A stretch of 64,000 nucleotides of DNA, from IMG/VR virus record IMGVR_UViG_3300021519_000877, positions 1 through 64,000 of that record; one strand, written 5' to 3'. Within the stretch, counting starts at the first letter, position 1. Every line of letters begins with the position of its first letter. The stretch is from a virus. The notes under the pieces are model-generated. The model saw only the letters and a list, made by a program, of their open reading frames with translations. It did not search any database and was not told the DNA's origin. This document shows, in pieces, positions 21,203 to 29,500 of this stretch. The translations under genes and the position numbers were made by a program.

Positions 21203-22762
21203 ATGCCATACACAATTAACAGAACTAACGGATTAAAAGTAACAGTTGTTCAAGACGGAACAATAGATACAACCTCGCTTGATATTATCTTAGTTGGTAA
21301 GAACTATTCGGGTTACGGTGAGTCTTTTAATGAAAACTTTGTAAAATTATTAGAAAATTTTAGCAATACTACAGAACCTAAGAAACCTCTTAGTGGGCAA
21401 TTATGGTTTGATGCAAAGAATAAAAAAATAAAAGTGTATGATGGTACAAAATTTAAATCGCTAGGAGTAGTTGATACTAGTGTGGTTAGACCAACAAGTA
21501 TGAATCAAGGTGATTTGTGGTACAATCCAACAGATCTAAAACTTTATGCATATAACGGTAATTCGTGGATACTAATCGGCCCATCTGCAGCGAGCGGATC
21601 TAACGGAGTAAGCACAACCTCTGTTATTGATAATAATGGAAACAGTCATCCAATAAGCCAAACAGTGCTTGGCAATTCTTCCCCATCAGTAGTGGCTCCT
21701 CCAGGCCCAGATTGGCGCATTAGTGTAACACCGACTGACGGCTTATACAATACCTATCCAACATTGGTGCCTGGTATTAACTTGCCCGGCACACTCGGCA
21801 ACGGAGTCAGTGCCTATAATACAAGTACCGGTTATATGTTTTGGGGAACTGCTGCTACAGCGTTAGGCTTAGTAGAAGGCACAACGGGCATGGTCCCTGT
21901 GTCAGAATTATTAAAAAGAAGCGAACTAACTACTGGTGCAGATTTTCCAATAGTCACAAATTATGATGTTACTGTTGGTCTTGCACGAGTTGTAAGAATC
22001 CATGTAACTGATTCAACTGTAGGCAATATAAGTAATATCCGCGATACTCGCTTACAGTTTAATGTCAGTACACCATATAGCGGAACATATACTAATATCC
22101 TTAACTTAGATGGTGCCGGCAGTCGTCAAGTGCTTCCAACAGCAGACGGTCCTGTAAATTTAGGAGCAACCAATAATCAGTTTAGCAACTTATATGTTAA
22201 TAACATCAATCCTGGCGCAAGTACTGTAGGTGCGATAACTGGTAGTTGGACCGCGGATACATTAGCGGCAACAAATTTCTCGGCATCTACTGCTACAATA
22301 TCAACATTATCTGCTGCTGTTGGCGGCGGAGTAGTAACAGGAATATGGACATTAGCAGATGGCGCAATGTTTGAATCAACGTATGCTGACTTAGCAGAAC
22401 GCTATGCAGCCGACGCCGAATATGCTCCAGGCACTGTATTAGTAATCGGAGGCGATGCCGAAGTTACTACAACGGATCGTAGAGGAAATACAGCGGTAGC
22501 AGGTATAGTATCCACAGATCCTGCTTATACATTAAATGCTGACGCAGGAAATGATAGCACTCATCCATACATTGCACTTAAGGGTCGTGTGCCATGTAAA
22601 GTAGTCGGCCCTATCAGCAAGGGAGACTTATTAGTTACTTCAAGTACAGCTGGTCACGCTGAACGAGCTCATGCAAATGATAATCCAAATGCTGTTCTCG
22701 GTCGTGCATTGCAGGACTTTGAAGATTCAACTGCCGGCCTTATAGAGGTAATGGTTGCCTAA
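21203..22762 (+). CDS. Tail fibre paralogue 4 with YADLAERY-type C-terminal domain
   Basis: This 519-residue protein has the shared N-terminal module (SLDIILVGKNYSGYG, LLENFS, GQLWFDA, GDLWYNP-LKLYAYNG). The last 130 residues, from TYADLAERYAADAEYAPGT, form a glycine-rich beta domain seen at the C-termini of other phage fibres and resembling intramolecular-chaperone or autoproteolytic fibre tails; the cleavage activity is not proven here. It is the last gene of the plus-strand block and a strong terminator follows 14 nt after its stop. Confidence 0.85.
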   Translation: MPYTINRTNGLKVTVVQDGTIDTTSLDIILVGKNYSGYGESFNENFVKLLENFSNTTEPKKPLSGQLWFDAKNKKIKVYDGTKFKSLGVVDTSVVRPTSMNQGDLWYNPTDLKLYAYNGNSWILIGPSAASGSNGVSTTSVIDNNGNSHPISQTVLGNSSPSVVAPPGPDWRISVTPTDGLYNTYPTLVPGINLPGTLGNGVSAYNTSTGYMFWGTAATALGLVEGTTGMVPVSELLKRSELTTGADFPIVTNYDVTVGLARVVRIHVTDSTVGNISNIRDTRLQFNVSTPYSGTYTNILNLDGAGSRQVLPTADGPVNLGATNNQFSNLYVNNINPGASTVGAITGSWTADTLAATNFSASTATISTLSAAVGGGVVTGIWTLADGAMFESTYADLAERYAADAEYAPGTVLVIGGDAEVTTTDRRGNTAVAGIVSTDPAYTLNADAGNDSTHPYIALKGRVPCKVVGPISKGDLLVTSSTAGHAERAHANDNPNAVLGRALQDFEDSTAGLIEVMVA

Positions 22763-22775
22763 ATACGGGGGCAAC

Positions 22776-22801
22776 AAAAAAGGCACCCTAGGGTGCCTTT
22801 T
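22776..22801. terminator. Bidirectional rho-independent terminator
   Basis: An uninterrupted palindrome AGGCACCCTAGGGTGCCT (22781-22798) is flanked by A-tracts and T-tracts, giving a hairpin with a U-run on both strands. It separates the converging fibre operon and the minus-strand gene ending at 22819. Confidence 0.92.
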
Positions 22802-22818
22802 ATTTTGGAGATAAAATC

Positions 22819-23403
22819 TTAAACAGTTTCTTTAGTAGCCTTCTTGCTTTTTGGAGGATCAATCTCATCTGCCTCCTTGCGCAGTTTGGCAGCTTCTTTA
22901 TACAAAGCATCTGCCTTAGAACGCATTTCAGCTGGACTTAATTCAACACTAGTTTCTTCAACCACATCAGTAGTAACAACTTCTGCTGCCTTTTCGTTAA
23001 TAGTTGGGATTGTTGCATTAGATCCATCTTTGATTGCCAATTGTTCTAATGTTACACCTTTTTGTTGAGCAATAATAGTATTCAACTCGTCGAGTGGAAT
23101 ATTAGTCTTATTGTCTGGTGTAACTAATACTAAACTAGTAGGAACCTTCTTTAGATATCCGTTGGCATGAACATACTGAAGCATATTCGATCCATCGGGG
23201 AATCGACGAACAGCCATTACATCTGCTAGTTCTTCAGCTTGTTGTCCAGTATCGGATTCAACTAAACTCATCAATCCATCGTGATATGAATCTTGAAGTA
23301 CCTGTGTGCCTACGACTAATGCAGAGAGAGGATCTCCTGGAATAGTGCGATAAGCAATAACAATTTTTGCTCCGTTGTTCTTCATTTTACCAACGTGTTT
23401 CAT
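22819..23403 (-). CDS. Conserved hypothetical phage protein with coiled C-terminus
   Basis: This 194-residue protein has an alpha/beta N-terminal part (about 1-110) and a charged, Ala/Glu/Lys-rich C-terminal coil (about 140-194) ending in a lysine-rich tail. No known motif is recognised. It is the last gene of a three-gene minus-strand set (with 23416-23670 and 23680-23961) downstream of an exact TATAAATA late promoter, so it is probably expressed late. Function unknown. Confidence 0.75.
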   Translation of the reverse strand: MKHVGKMKNNGAKIVIAYRTIPGDPLSALVVGTQVLQDSYHDGLMSLVESDTGQQAEELADVMAVRRFPDGSNMLQYVHANGYLKKVPTSLVLVTPDNKTNIPLDELNTIIAQQKGVTLEQLAIKDGSNATIPTINEKAAEVVTTDVVEETSVELSPAEMRSKADALYKEAAKLRKEADEIDPPKSKKATKETV

Positions 23404-23415
23404 TTTAATCTCCTA

Positions 23416-23670
23416 TTAAGCTGCTGGGGTTTCAGCTGGCTGTTGTGGTGCTACTGCATTTAAGAATTCATTTAACTTGTTAAATGATGTTCCGACTGCT
23501 GCCATTTCGGCTGCACGGAATGCACCACGTTGACTTGCAACATCAATAATTGCTCGTAAGTTACCTAAATCTTGAATTGTTAATTCTGGTGTTGCTGGTG
23601 CTTGTGGTGGAACTGCTCCGCCAACAGCGTCAGTAGTTTCTACTGTACCTTGATCTAATTGTTCTGACAT
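23416..23670 (-). CDS. Small conserved hypothetical protein
   Basis: This 84-residue protein has a low-complexity Pro/Ala/Thr N-terminus and C-terminus around a helical core (about 28-70). The Shine-Dalgarno AGGAGA precedes the ATG. It lies 9 nt from the upstream gene and 12 nt from the downstream one, in the putative late three-gene unit. Function unknown. Confidence 0.7.
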   Translation of the reverse strand: MSEQLDQGTVETTDAVGGAVPPQAPATPELTIQDLGNLRAIIDVASQRGAFRAAEMAAVGTSFNKLNEFLNAVAPQQPAETPAA

Positions 23671-23679
23671 GTATATCTC

Positions 23680-23961
23680 CTATGTATTCTTGTCTAAGTA
23701 CGGACATGATAGACTCAATATAGTTAGTTCTTTAGCATCCTCGACACCAAGTTCTTGGATTTCAACCATCTTATTAGTTGCATCTACTTTTAACCGTTTA
23801 GTGATAGCATACCTACTATCTAAGTTTTGGTAAATCCAACAATCTATACTATCTGCACTAAGGACATTGAGTGTCATTTTAGCAAAATGTTTTGGTATAT
23901 AAGACAACTTTCGTGCGCCCAAAACATTAAGGGCATTTACTGATCCTTTTGCTAATGACAT
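23680..23961 (-). CDS. Small conserved hypothetical protein, first of a late unit
   Basis: This 93-residue protein is basic in its N-terminal third and mixed alpha/beta; no motif recognised. It starts 13 nt downstream of an exact T4 late promoter element and has AGG at a suitable distance. Function unknown. Confidence 0.72.
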   Translation of the reverse strand: MSLAKGSVNALNVLGARKLSYIPKHFAKMTLNVLSADSIDCWIYQNLDSRYAITKRLKVDATNKMVEIQELGVEDAKELTILSLSCPYLDKNT

Positions 23962-23973
23962 AATGTACCTACT

Positions 23974-25227
23974 TTATTTATAATAAGCAGTCTGGCCATA
24001 TGGTGCAATTATGGATTCGTTACCGTGGATAATAAACAGCGTTTCACAGTATTCTTCTGGACCCCAGCTACCACAAGGATAACCGTCTGTAAACATGATA
24101 AAGCGTTTTGGTTCAATATCGTTTTCTTTCATAAACTCAAAATTAGCATCAAAGTCTGTGCCGCCACCACCCTTAACTTCATAAGTTAAAATGTCGCTAG
24201 CAGTATCTGATGTAAATTCAGCAAAGTTATAAACCGCTGTATCAAAACACCAAAGTTTAAGTTTAAAATCTACGTATTCGTCCATAATGCCTTTAACTTC
24301 ACTAATAAAGTCTTTGGCCTGTTTGTCCGAAATACTACCACTCATATCAATTGCACAGCATACATCAACTGTTTCATCATTAATCATGCCTGGCAAAATT
24401 GCGCCCGACATTTGTGATTTACGATTTGGACGAGTAAAGCTAAAGTTACTTTTTAGAATGCTTTGGATATTCATGCGTAACAATTCACGCCAATCCATTT
24501 TAGGTTCAGTAAAGTCTGAAATCATTCTAGCAACACCTGCTGGAATTTTACCAGCGCCAGCAGCCTGTGCGGCACTTACCATTGCTTCTTTGATTTCATC
24601 GCGGATTTTTTTCTTATCTTCTGCAGATAAACGTGGACGACCTTTGCCGGTACCTTCTGGCCCATCGCCTTCTCCATCACCCTCTGGACCTTCTTCACCA
24701 TCTAAGTGTTCATCAAGCAATTCGCCTAACGAGCCGATATCGATCTTTTCTGCTTTTTCATACAGATCGTCATAAACTTCTTCGTAGCTCTTACCGCGAT
24801 ATTTATTATCCTGAAAAATCTTAATCCAATCAGGAACTTCGCCAATACGTTCATCTTTAAGGATTTGATTAACACAATAGTCAGCGGCAATATTACTTAA
24901 TTGAGGATCACGACTTTGACGACGACCCATATGGTCAAATACATTGTGTAGGACTTCGTGTGCAAATCCAAACTCTGCTTGTTTTGGAGTAAGACGATCT
25001 ACAAAGCCTACATTGTAATAAAATGTGCGACCATCTGTAGCAAGTGTTGGGCACCAGTCTGATGCGTCAACTAATTTTAAACGGGTAGCTAAGTTACCAA
25101 AAAACGGATGACGCAACAAAAGACCAACACGAGCAGTAGTAAGTTTTTCAATAACCTTGTTCTTTTCTTCGCGAGTAAATTCACGAACTTTTTCTACTTT
25201 CTTACGCTCTTGTTTCATTACAGTCAT
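23974..25227 (-). CDS. VWA-domain protein with HExxH metallopeptidase-like N-domain
   Basis: This 417-residue protein has two recognisable parts. The N-terminal domain carries HEVLH at residues 90-94, the arrangement of metallopeptidase-like domains that precede VWA domains in this family (DUF2201 type). A Glu/Asp/Gly-rich linker spans about 168-200. The C-terminal VWA-like domain has a MIDAS-type DMSGS at 294-298 and a GGGGTDF at about 350. The family works with MoxR-type AAA+ ATPases, and one is encoded just upstream (25491-26573). The start has an AGGA Shine-Dalgarno and its own consensus sigma70 promoter. The substrate in the phage cycle is unknown. Confidence 0.88.
   Translation of the reverse strand: MTVMKQERKKVEKVREFTREEKNKVIEKLTTARVGLLLRHPFFGNLATRLKLVDASDWCPTLATDGRTFYYNVGFVDRLTPKQAEFGFAHEVLHNVFDHMGRRQSRDPQLSNIAADYCVNQILKDERIGEVPDWIKIFQDNKYRGKSYEEVYDDLYEKAEKIDIGSLGELLDEHLDGEEGPEGDGEGDGPEGTGKGRPRLSAEDKKKIRDEIKEAMVSAAQAAGAGKIPAGVARMISDFTEPKMDWRELLRMNIQSILKSNFSFTRPNRKSQMSGAILPGMINDETVDVCCAIDMSGSISDKQAKDFISEVKGIMDEYVDFKLKLWCFDTAVYNFAEFTSDTASDILTYEVKGGGGTDFDANFEFMKENDIEPKRFIMFTDGYPCGSWGPEEYCETLFIIHGNESIIAPYGQTAYYK
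23975..23982 (-). promoter_or_regulatory. T4-type late promoter TATAAATA
   Basis: The minus strand reads exactly TATAAATA, the T4 late promoter consensus recognised by gp55-type sigma factors. It lies at the 3' end of the VWA-protein gene and 13 nt before the ATG at 23961. Confidence 0.7.
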
Positions 25228-25259
25228 TTTGGGTTCCTATTGTTTCAGTGTATGTATAT

Positions 25260-25288
25260 ATTATACAGCTATTCTTTGGTTTTGTCAA
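25260..25288 (-). promoter_or_regulatory. Consensus sigma70 promoter TTGACA-N17-TATAAT
   Basis: The -35 TTGACA is at 25288-25283 and the -10 TATAAT at 25265-25260, spacer 17 nt, both perfect. It overlaps the end of the 63-residue gene and should start transcription about 25 nt before the VWA-protein ATG. Confidence 0.88.
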
Positions 25289-25460
25289 GTCCAAAATGTT
25301 CTTTAATTACTGTTGCTACAGCAGGAGCAAGCCCGGACTCTGCAATACTAGCACATTCTGCCGCAATAGATTGGGCAAATTGGGTTAGTTGTTCGTCAGT
25401 ATAAGCGTAATCGGAAAGGTAACCTGCTTGTTCTGCTAGTTTAAGTAATTGTTCGTTCAT
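25269..25460 (-). CDS. Small conserved hypothetical protein (63 aa)
   Basis: This acidic, helical 63-residue protein starts MNEQLLKLAEQAG. Similar small ORFs occur in many tailed phages, but no function is known to me. It lies between the moxR-type gene and the VWA gene; a hairpin separates it from the former and the VWA promoter overlaps its last codons. Confidence 0.65.
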   Translation of the reverse strand: MNEQLLKLAEQAGYLSDYAYTDEQLTQFAQSIAAECASIAESGLAPAVATVIKEHFGLDKTKE

Positions 25461-25470
25461 TTTGTTCTAA

Positions 25471-25488
25471 AGAGCCCCGAAGGGCTCT
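25471..25488 (-). terminator. Hairpin terminator with UUCG tetraloop
   Basis: On the minus strand, AGAGCCC-TTCG-GGGCTCT forms a 7-bp stem closed by a stable cUUCGg loop, immediately after the stop of the MoxR gene. The following T-run is only three bases (a longer one exists on the plus strand), so termination may be partial. Confidence 0.7.
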
Positions 25489-25490
25489 TT

Positions 25491-26573
25491 TTAGTTCTCC
25501 ATTGCTGAAATAATATATTTGCCATATTTCTCATGAAACTCATCAAAGCTCTTGAGCTTGCTAGCATCGAATGGCAATGCATATTGTGTTAATGCAACCT
25601 TAGCACCCATAACTACTAACTCGGTTGGAAAGTTATCCATCATAAAGCGGAAGAAACAATCCGCCATGTCATTCCAGTTCTTAACTTTCTTTTCATGTGC
25701 TGTTTGTAATTCATAGCACATAGAAATTGTCAAAGAATACATCGCTGAAATTTCTTTAATTTCTAATTTCTTAACTTCGCCATTTAAGATTGCTTCTGGC
25801 TTAGGCAACTGTTTGGCAATCTTACGATGTGCCATAAATTTAACAGCCAGACCGTCCCCGATGGCACCTGCTACAAGATCAGTGAGAGTGTTCTCTGACA
25901 AGTCATCATCACCGAGGAGGTCTGAAACGAATGACCAAGAGCGTGGCGTAGCAAATGCACGGCTTGAGCTCTTTGGATCAAAATCATAAAGGTCTTGTTT
26001 TGCGAAACCACAGTAGCCTACAACTTGCTCGTGGATCTTATTCTTAACAGCCCATTCTTGCCAATCATCAAAGTTAGTTTTAAGTTCTAAATGTAGGAAA
26101 CGATTGGCCAACGGAGCAGGCATACGATAAGTAACACCTTTATCTGATTCTCTGTTACCAGCGGCAACAATACTAACACCTTTTGGCAAATGATATGTGC
26201 CAACACGACGATTTAAAATTAACTGATAAGCCGCTGCCTGTGTAGCAGGAGCCGCTGAGTTAAGTTCGTCCAAAAACAACACAGCGGTTGAGTCTGGATC
26301 GCTAGGCAATTCTGCTGGCGCCGCCCATTGCATGGTGTGTGATTCTGGATTGAAGAATGGAATACCTTTAATGTCTGTAGGTTCCCAAAGTGATAAACGA
26401 ACGTCTACTACTTCGCGATCGGTTTCTTCTGCGATTTGTTTAACGATATCGGATTTACCAATACCTGGAGCACCCCAAAGGAATACTGGACGACTTACTT
26501 TAAAGCATTTACGGATAGCCGCTTTAGCTTCATTTGGAGTTTGTGTGCGGTTTGAACTGATTGACTCTGCCAT
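25491..26573 (-). CDS. MoxR-type AAA+ ATPase
   Basis: This 360-residue AAA+ protein has Walker A GAPGIGKS at residues 34-41, Walker B VLFLDE at about 98-103 and a sensor-type GNRES segment further on. MoxR ATPases act as chaperone-like remodelling enzymes with VWA partners to insert metals or activate complexes; the VWA partner gene is the next large gene downstream. A Shine-Dalgarno GAGG precedes the ATG, and a near-consensus sigma70 promoter lies 50 nt upstream, suggesting early expression. Its phage target is unknown. Confidence 0.9.
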   Translation of the reverse strand: MAESISSNRTQTPNEAKAAIRKCFKVSRPVFLWGAPGIGKSDIVKQIAEETDREVVDVRLSLWEPTDIKGIPFFNPESHTMQWAAPAELPSDPDSTAVLFLDELNSAAPATQAAAYQLILNRRVGTYHLPKGVSIVAAGNRESDKGVTYRMPAPLANRFLHLELKTNFDDWQEWAVKNKIHEQVVGYCGFAKQDLYDFDPKSSSRAFATPRSWSFVSDLLGDDDLSENTLTDLVAGAIGDGLAVKFMAHRKIAKQLPKPEAILNGEVKKLEIKEISAMYSLTISMCYELQTAHEKKVKNWNDMADCFFRFMMDNFPTELVVMGAKVALTQYALPFDASKLKSFDEFHEKYGKYIISAMEN

Positions 26574-26622
26574 TTTAGCCTCTATATAAAAAATTAATAT
26601 GAACTACTCTCACTGTTTATAT

Positions 26623-26651
26623 AGTATAACGCTAAATCGTTATTTTGTCAA
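26623..26651 (-). promoter_or_regulatory. Sigma70 promoter TTGACA-N17-TATACT
   Basis: The -35 TTGACA is at 26651-26646 and the -10 TATACT at 26628-26623, with a 17-nt spacer. It precedes the MoxR gene and overlaps the end of the 133-residue gene. Confidence 0.82.
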
Positions 26652-27049
26652 GTTGGGGTTTCTTCGGTGTTGTTTTTAAGCGACATTGCTTTGGCCATAC
26701 CAAACTTTTCAACATCCCCACTAAAAAGGACTAATTGGACAGCAGTCTTTTCTTTGAATACAATTATGGACTTTTTGGTTATGTAATATGGACCATCAAT
26801 AAACCGATCTAGCCAAATTGTAGTTTGATTAGTAAGGGTAAACTCTTTTGGAAACTCTATATTGTAGCTTTTCATATCCATTTGTTCAGTGAATACTGTA
26901 AAGCCTTCTTCAGTAAGGCGCATACCGCCTACTGCTTTTTTACGTGAGTTTTGCCAAATAATTGAATGATTTTTAGCCAGGCTTTTTGCATCATCTGGCC
27001 AACCTAACTGCTTACTTACAACTGTAGTTAAATGACTTTTTATGTCCAT
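26648..27049 (-). CDS. Conserved hypothetical phage protein
   Basis: This 133-residue protein has no recognised motif. The central segment (about 70-115) with a DGPYYITKKSIIVFKE pattern looks like a compact beta domain found in T4-like aquatic phages. Its start overlaps the stop of the preceding gene by 1 nt, indicating co-translation. Confidence 0.7.
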   Translation of the reverse strand: MDIKSHLTTVVSKQLGWPDDAKSLAKNHSIIWQNSRKKAVGGMRLTEEGFTVFTEQMDMKSYNIEFPKEFTLTNQTTIWLDRFIDGPYYITKKSIIVFKEKTAVQLVLFSGDVEKFGMAKAMSLKNNTEETPT

Positions 27050-27333
27050 TACTTGAGTAGTTCACCAGTGGTTAATTTATATACAGCAAACTCAGTGCAG
27101 TTAAACAGTTTATTCAACTTTTCTGCTAGATTGATAGCGTGACCGCTATTTGAAAAACTTACTTTTTTGTATTTTGGACCTAAATGATTTGCAATCATAC
27201 TTGTGGTCTTTAAATTAACAGGTTTCCCTTTATAAAACACAGCCCAAATGGCTTCGGCTTCGAGAACTTGTTCTGTCTTGTAAGTTTTTTTACTGGTTAT
27301 TTCTAATAGCACCTTTGGCTTCGGTCTCGACAT
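27049..27333 (-). CDS. Small basic conserved hypothetical protein
   Basis: I place the start at Met6 of the longest frame (27333), giving 94 residues beginning MSRPKPKVLLEI. The upstream ATG at 27348 has no ribosome site and sits in a hairpin, whereas 27333 has GGGG about 9 nt upstream. The protein is lysine-rich and mixed alpha/beta, without a known motif. Its stop overlaps the next start. Confidence 0.65.
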   Translation of the reverse strand: MSRPKPKVLLEITSKKTYKTEQVLEAEAIWAVFYKGKPVNLKTTSMIANHLGPKYKKVSFSNSGHAINLAEKLNKLFNCTEFAVYKLTTGELLK

Positions 27334-27334
27334 C

Positions 27335-27360
27335 CTGCGTATCCCCATATATATACGCAG
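27335..27360 (-). other. Inverted repeat at gene start
   Basis: CTGCGTAT and ATACGCAG form an 8-bp stem with a 10-nt loop immediately upstream of the ATG at 27333, with the alternative ATG at 27348 in the loop. It may modulate translation. A GATAAATA late-promoter-like element lies just upstream at 27362-27369. Confidence 0.4.
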
Positions 27361-27375
27361 TTATTTATCCGGTTT

Positions 27376-27600
27376 TTACAAACTTCCGCCGTCCATTTTA
27401 ATGGTAACATCGCCCGATGATTGAACATTTAATGCAATTGCATCTAAATCACCAGCTAAACGAGTCATTACCACTGATAGGCTTTCTTCAAGTAATATTG
27501 CTTCATCTATAGGCAAATTTACGGTTTTTTGACCGCTTTTTCGTGCAATACGAGCCTTTTCTAGGAACATTTCGATGGGTAAGGTGTTTAATGCTTTCAT
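27376..27600 (-). CDS. Small helical conserved hypothetical protein
   Basis: This 74-residue, mostly helical protein has no known motif. The initiation codon overlaps the stop of the upstream gene (27597-27600), consistent with coupled translation. Function unknown. Confidence 0.68.
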   Translation of the reverse strand: MKALNTLPIEMFLEKARIARKSGQKTVNLPIDEAILLEESLSVVMTRLAGDLDAIALNVQSSGDVTIKMDGGSL

Positions 27601-28079
27601 GATTGATCCTTGCTAACTGTATTTAAAATAGTGCGCATTTCTAATTCTGTCTTAAATGGACCTTTATATGGGTAACGTTCTAGTGTAATTAGCTTAGGGC
27701 AGAAGCTTTTTACCCAACCCTTACGGAATTTAATCACGTAGTATCCAGCACAATACAAGCTCTTACTCTTTGAGCTTTTAGCATAGATAGGCAGTCGCTT
27801 TTGAACATTCCAAAGAGGCTCAAATGCACGTCCATTCACTGGATAATCGTAAATGCTATTGTCAAGTTTCTTAGCCTGTTTTTCTTTTTTGATGGCTTCT
27901 TCAGTAATATTAATACCGAATCGTTCTTTAATTTCTTTAAGATCATTTACTTCAATCTTTTGTCCTTTGCAAAGTAAACTATAGCCTGTTTTATCTTTAC
28001 TAAGTGTGGCAAATTTCTCACCATCGTTTTCTAGGATCCAAAATTTATTTGGAACCAATACTTTAGCTACTGTAGTCAT
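27597..28079 (-). CDS. Conserved hypothetical phage protein
   Basis: The start is placed at 28079 (160 residues), because GGAG lies 6 nt before that ATG while the longest frame would begin without a ribosome site. The N-terminal 45 residues form strands around VPNKFWILENDGEK; the middle is a charged helix and the C-terminus is basic (FRKGWVKSFCPK). No family function is recognised. It lies downstream of the 5'-nuclease gene. Confidence 0.7.
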   Translation of the reverse strand: MTTVAKVLVPNKFWILENDGEKFATLSKDKTGYSLLCKGQKIEVNDLKEIKERFGINITEEAIKKEKQAKKLDNSIYDYPVNGRAFEPLWNVQKRLPIYAKSSKSKSLYCAGYYVIKFRKGWVKSFCPKLITLERYPYKGPFKTELEMRTILNTVSKDQS

Positions 28080-28135
28080 ATGCATCTCCTCGCATGTGTG
28101 TATCTTGTGGTTGCAGGTATCGATATATTGACATT

Positions 28136-28468
28136 TCATTTATGATACCTTGCATTTAATGGGTCTGAATAGCTTTGTGCTTGTTCACTAACTTTAACTA
28201 AGTCATAAGTGGCACAAAATTTCATAAGTCTAATACCTACCTGTGCAACATTCTTCTTCTTATCAATTTCCGCTTGAATAGTATCAGCAATCATTAGTTG
28301 GATCTCTGCAGGGTGCGCAGTTAAATCGCATAATGTAACATTGCGAGCATAGTCATCCAATACCCTATGTTCAACACCTTCATGATCTACCCAACGCTGT
28401 AACATTAAGTTGTTCCACGCCCACCCTTTTGAGTTGCGGTCTTCGAAGGCTTCTTGTAAACCAACTTT
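28136..28468 (-). pseudogene. C-terminal part of 5' nuclease, in another frame
   Basis: This frame continues the nuclease after residue 218 of the N-terminal part: KVGLQEAFEDRN followed by about 100 residues through to DPLNARYHK, completing the H3TH region and C-terminal helical domain. It is joined to the N-terminal part only by a +1 shift at the A-run near 28467-28473. The open frame continues upstream to 28651, but that part merely overlaps the nuclease coding sequence. Joined, the two parts give about 328 residues, close to T4 RNase H (305). Confidence 0.72.
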
Positions 28469-29123
28469 ATTTTGTTCCTTTTGTTCGGACACCCGGGTAT
28501 GCTGAGAAGACATTATCACTGGTATCGCCACGCATGCATTTTTCAAAGAGGAGCCATTCAGGATTCGGTGCTGGCTTTTCTTCATTAGTTTTTTTGTCTT
28601 TAACTCGCTTGCCTTTTTCATCAAAATATCCTTCATATGTAGTTGTAACACCGCTTACACCGTTGTATTGTTTTACATTGGGTGCAATTAGTTGTGCAAA
28701 GTCGCCGTCTGTTGAAATGATAACATGATGATCATCTGGATGACTAGCTACCCAACCTGCAATTAAATCATCTGCTTCTAGATTAGGATGTTGTAGGACT
28801 GTGCAGTTTGTTTTTTCGTGAATGTATTCTTTAAAATCGTCAAATGTTTCCCAAAAGATTTTATCTTCTTCTGCGTCAGTTGAACTCATTGCTTCGCGAA
28901 CTTCTTGACGATTACGTTTATATGGAGCATAGATATCTTTGCGCCAGCTACGACCTTCTAAACAAAATATAACGTGAGTGCCGTTAAAATCTTTCCAGGC
29001 TTTACGCACAGAATTTAAAATGACATGTAAACTCATCCCTACTTTCTCAGAGATATCACCTCGCACAACATGTCGAGCTCTAAAAAAAGTATTCGCAGTA
29101 TCTACTAAAATATATGTTGTCAT
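28467..29123 (-). CDS. rnh: RNase H/FEN-type 5' nuclease, N-terminal part (frameshifted)
   Basis: This 218-residue frame has the active-site features of T4 RNase H/FEN 5' nucleases: Asp8 in LVDTANTFFRA, the YAPYKRNR helix at 65-72, the acidic cluster LEADD (115-119), STDGD (137-141) and RGDTSDN near residue 200. These enzymes remove RNA primers and flaps during lagging-strand synthesis. It stops at TAA right after VRTKGTK, and the expected continuation lies in the +1 frame directly downstream. This is either a real frameshift, a programmed slip on AAAA or a sequence error. Confidence 0.85.
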   Translation of the reverse strand: MTTYILVDTANTFFRARHVVRGDISEKVGMSLHVILNSVRKAWKDFNGTHVIFCLEGRSWRKDIYAPYKRNRQEVREAMSSTDAEEDKIFWETFDDFKEYIHEKTNCTVLQHPNLEADDLIAGWVASHPDDHHVIISTDGDFAQLIAPNVKQYNGVSGVTTTYEGYFDEKGKRVKDKKTNEEKPAPNPEWLLFEKCMRGDTSDNVFSAYPGVRTKGTK

Positions 29124-29500
29124 TAACTGATCTCTGATCTTCCGTTGGGTAATTTGTTAACATTAATGTAACCTGCACCTCTACGATCCATACCAGGTAC
29201 ATTCTCGTCACTGCCGATTTCTTTACATAGATCACCAAACCACTGATCCATTATTTCTTCATCTGTAGTACCGGTATATCCGTTTTCTCTTAACATTGTA
29301 ATAAAATATTCATTCCAGTCAAGTTCAAAAAATCCATTCTTTGGATTTGATGGATTAACATGCGTATCCAATACAGCTACCCACGGCTCTTTTAGATTAG
29401 TAGCAATAGTCTTTGGATCTACTGGTTCGCTAGGAACAACATACTTTTCTGCTTCTTTTGTTTTTTTTGATTTAAACAAATTTTTAATTTTTTCTAACAT
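29123..29500 (-). CDS. Conserved hypothetical phage protein
   Basis: This 125-residue protein has a Lys-rich N-terminal helix (about 1-20) followed by a conserved segment around NPKNGFFELDWNEYF and an acidic C-terminal half with DQWFGDLCKEIG. The same architecture is familiar in aquatic T4-like phages without an assigned function. Its stop overlaps the nuclease start by 1 nt. Confidence 0.72.
   Translation of the reverse strand: MLEKIKNLFKSKKTKEAEKYVVPSEPVDPKTIATNLKEPWVAVLDTHVNPSNPKNGFFELDWNEYFITMLRENGYTGTTDEEIMDQWFGDLCKEIGSDENVPGMDRRGAGYINVNKLPNGRSEIS

Noticed and set aside
28469-28651. Upstream part of the frame ending at 28136 as an independent gene
   Set aside because: It lies wholly inside the 5' nuclease N-terminal coding region in a different frame and has no relation to known proteins.
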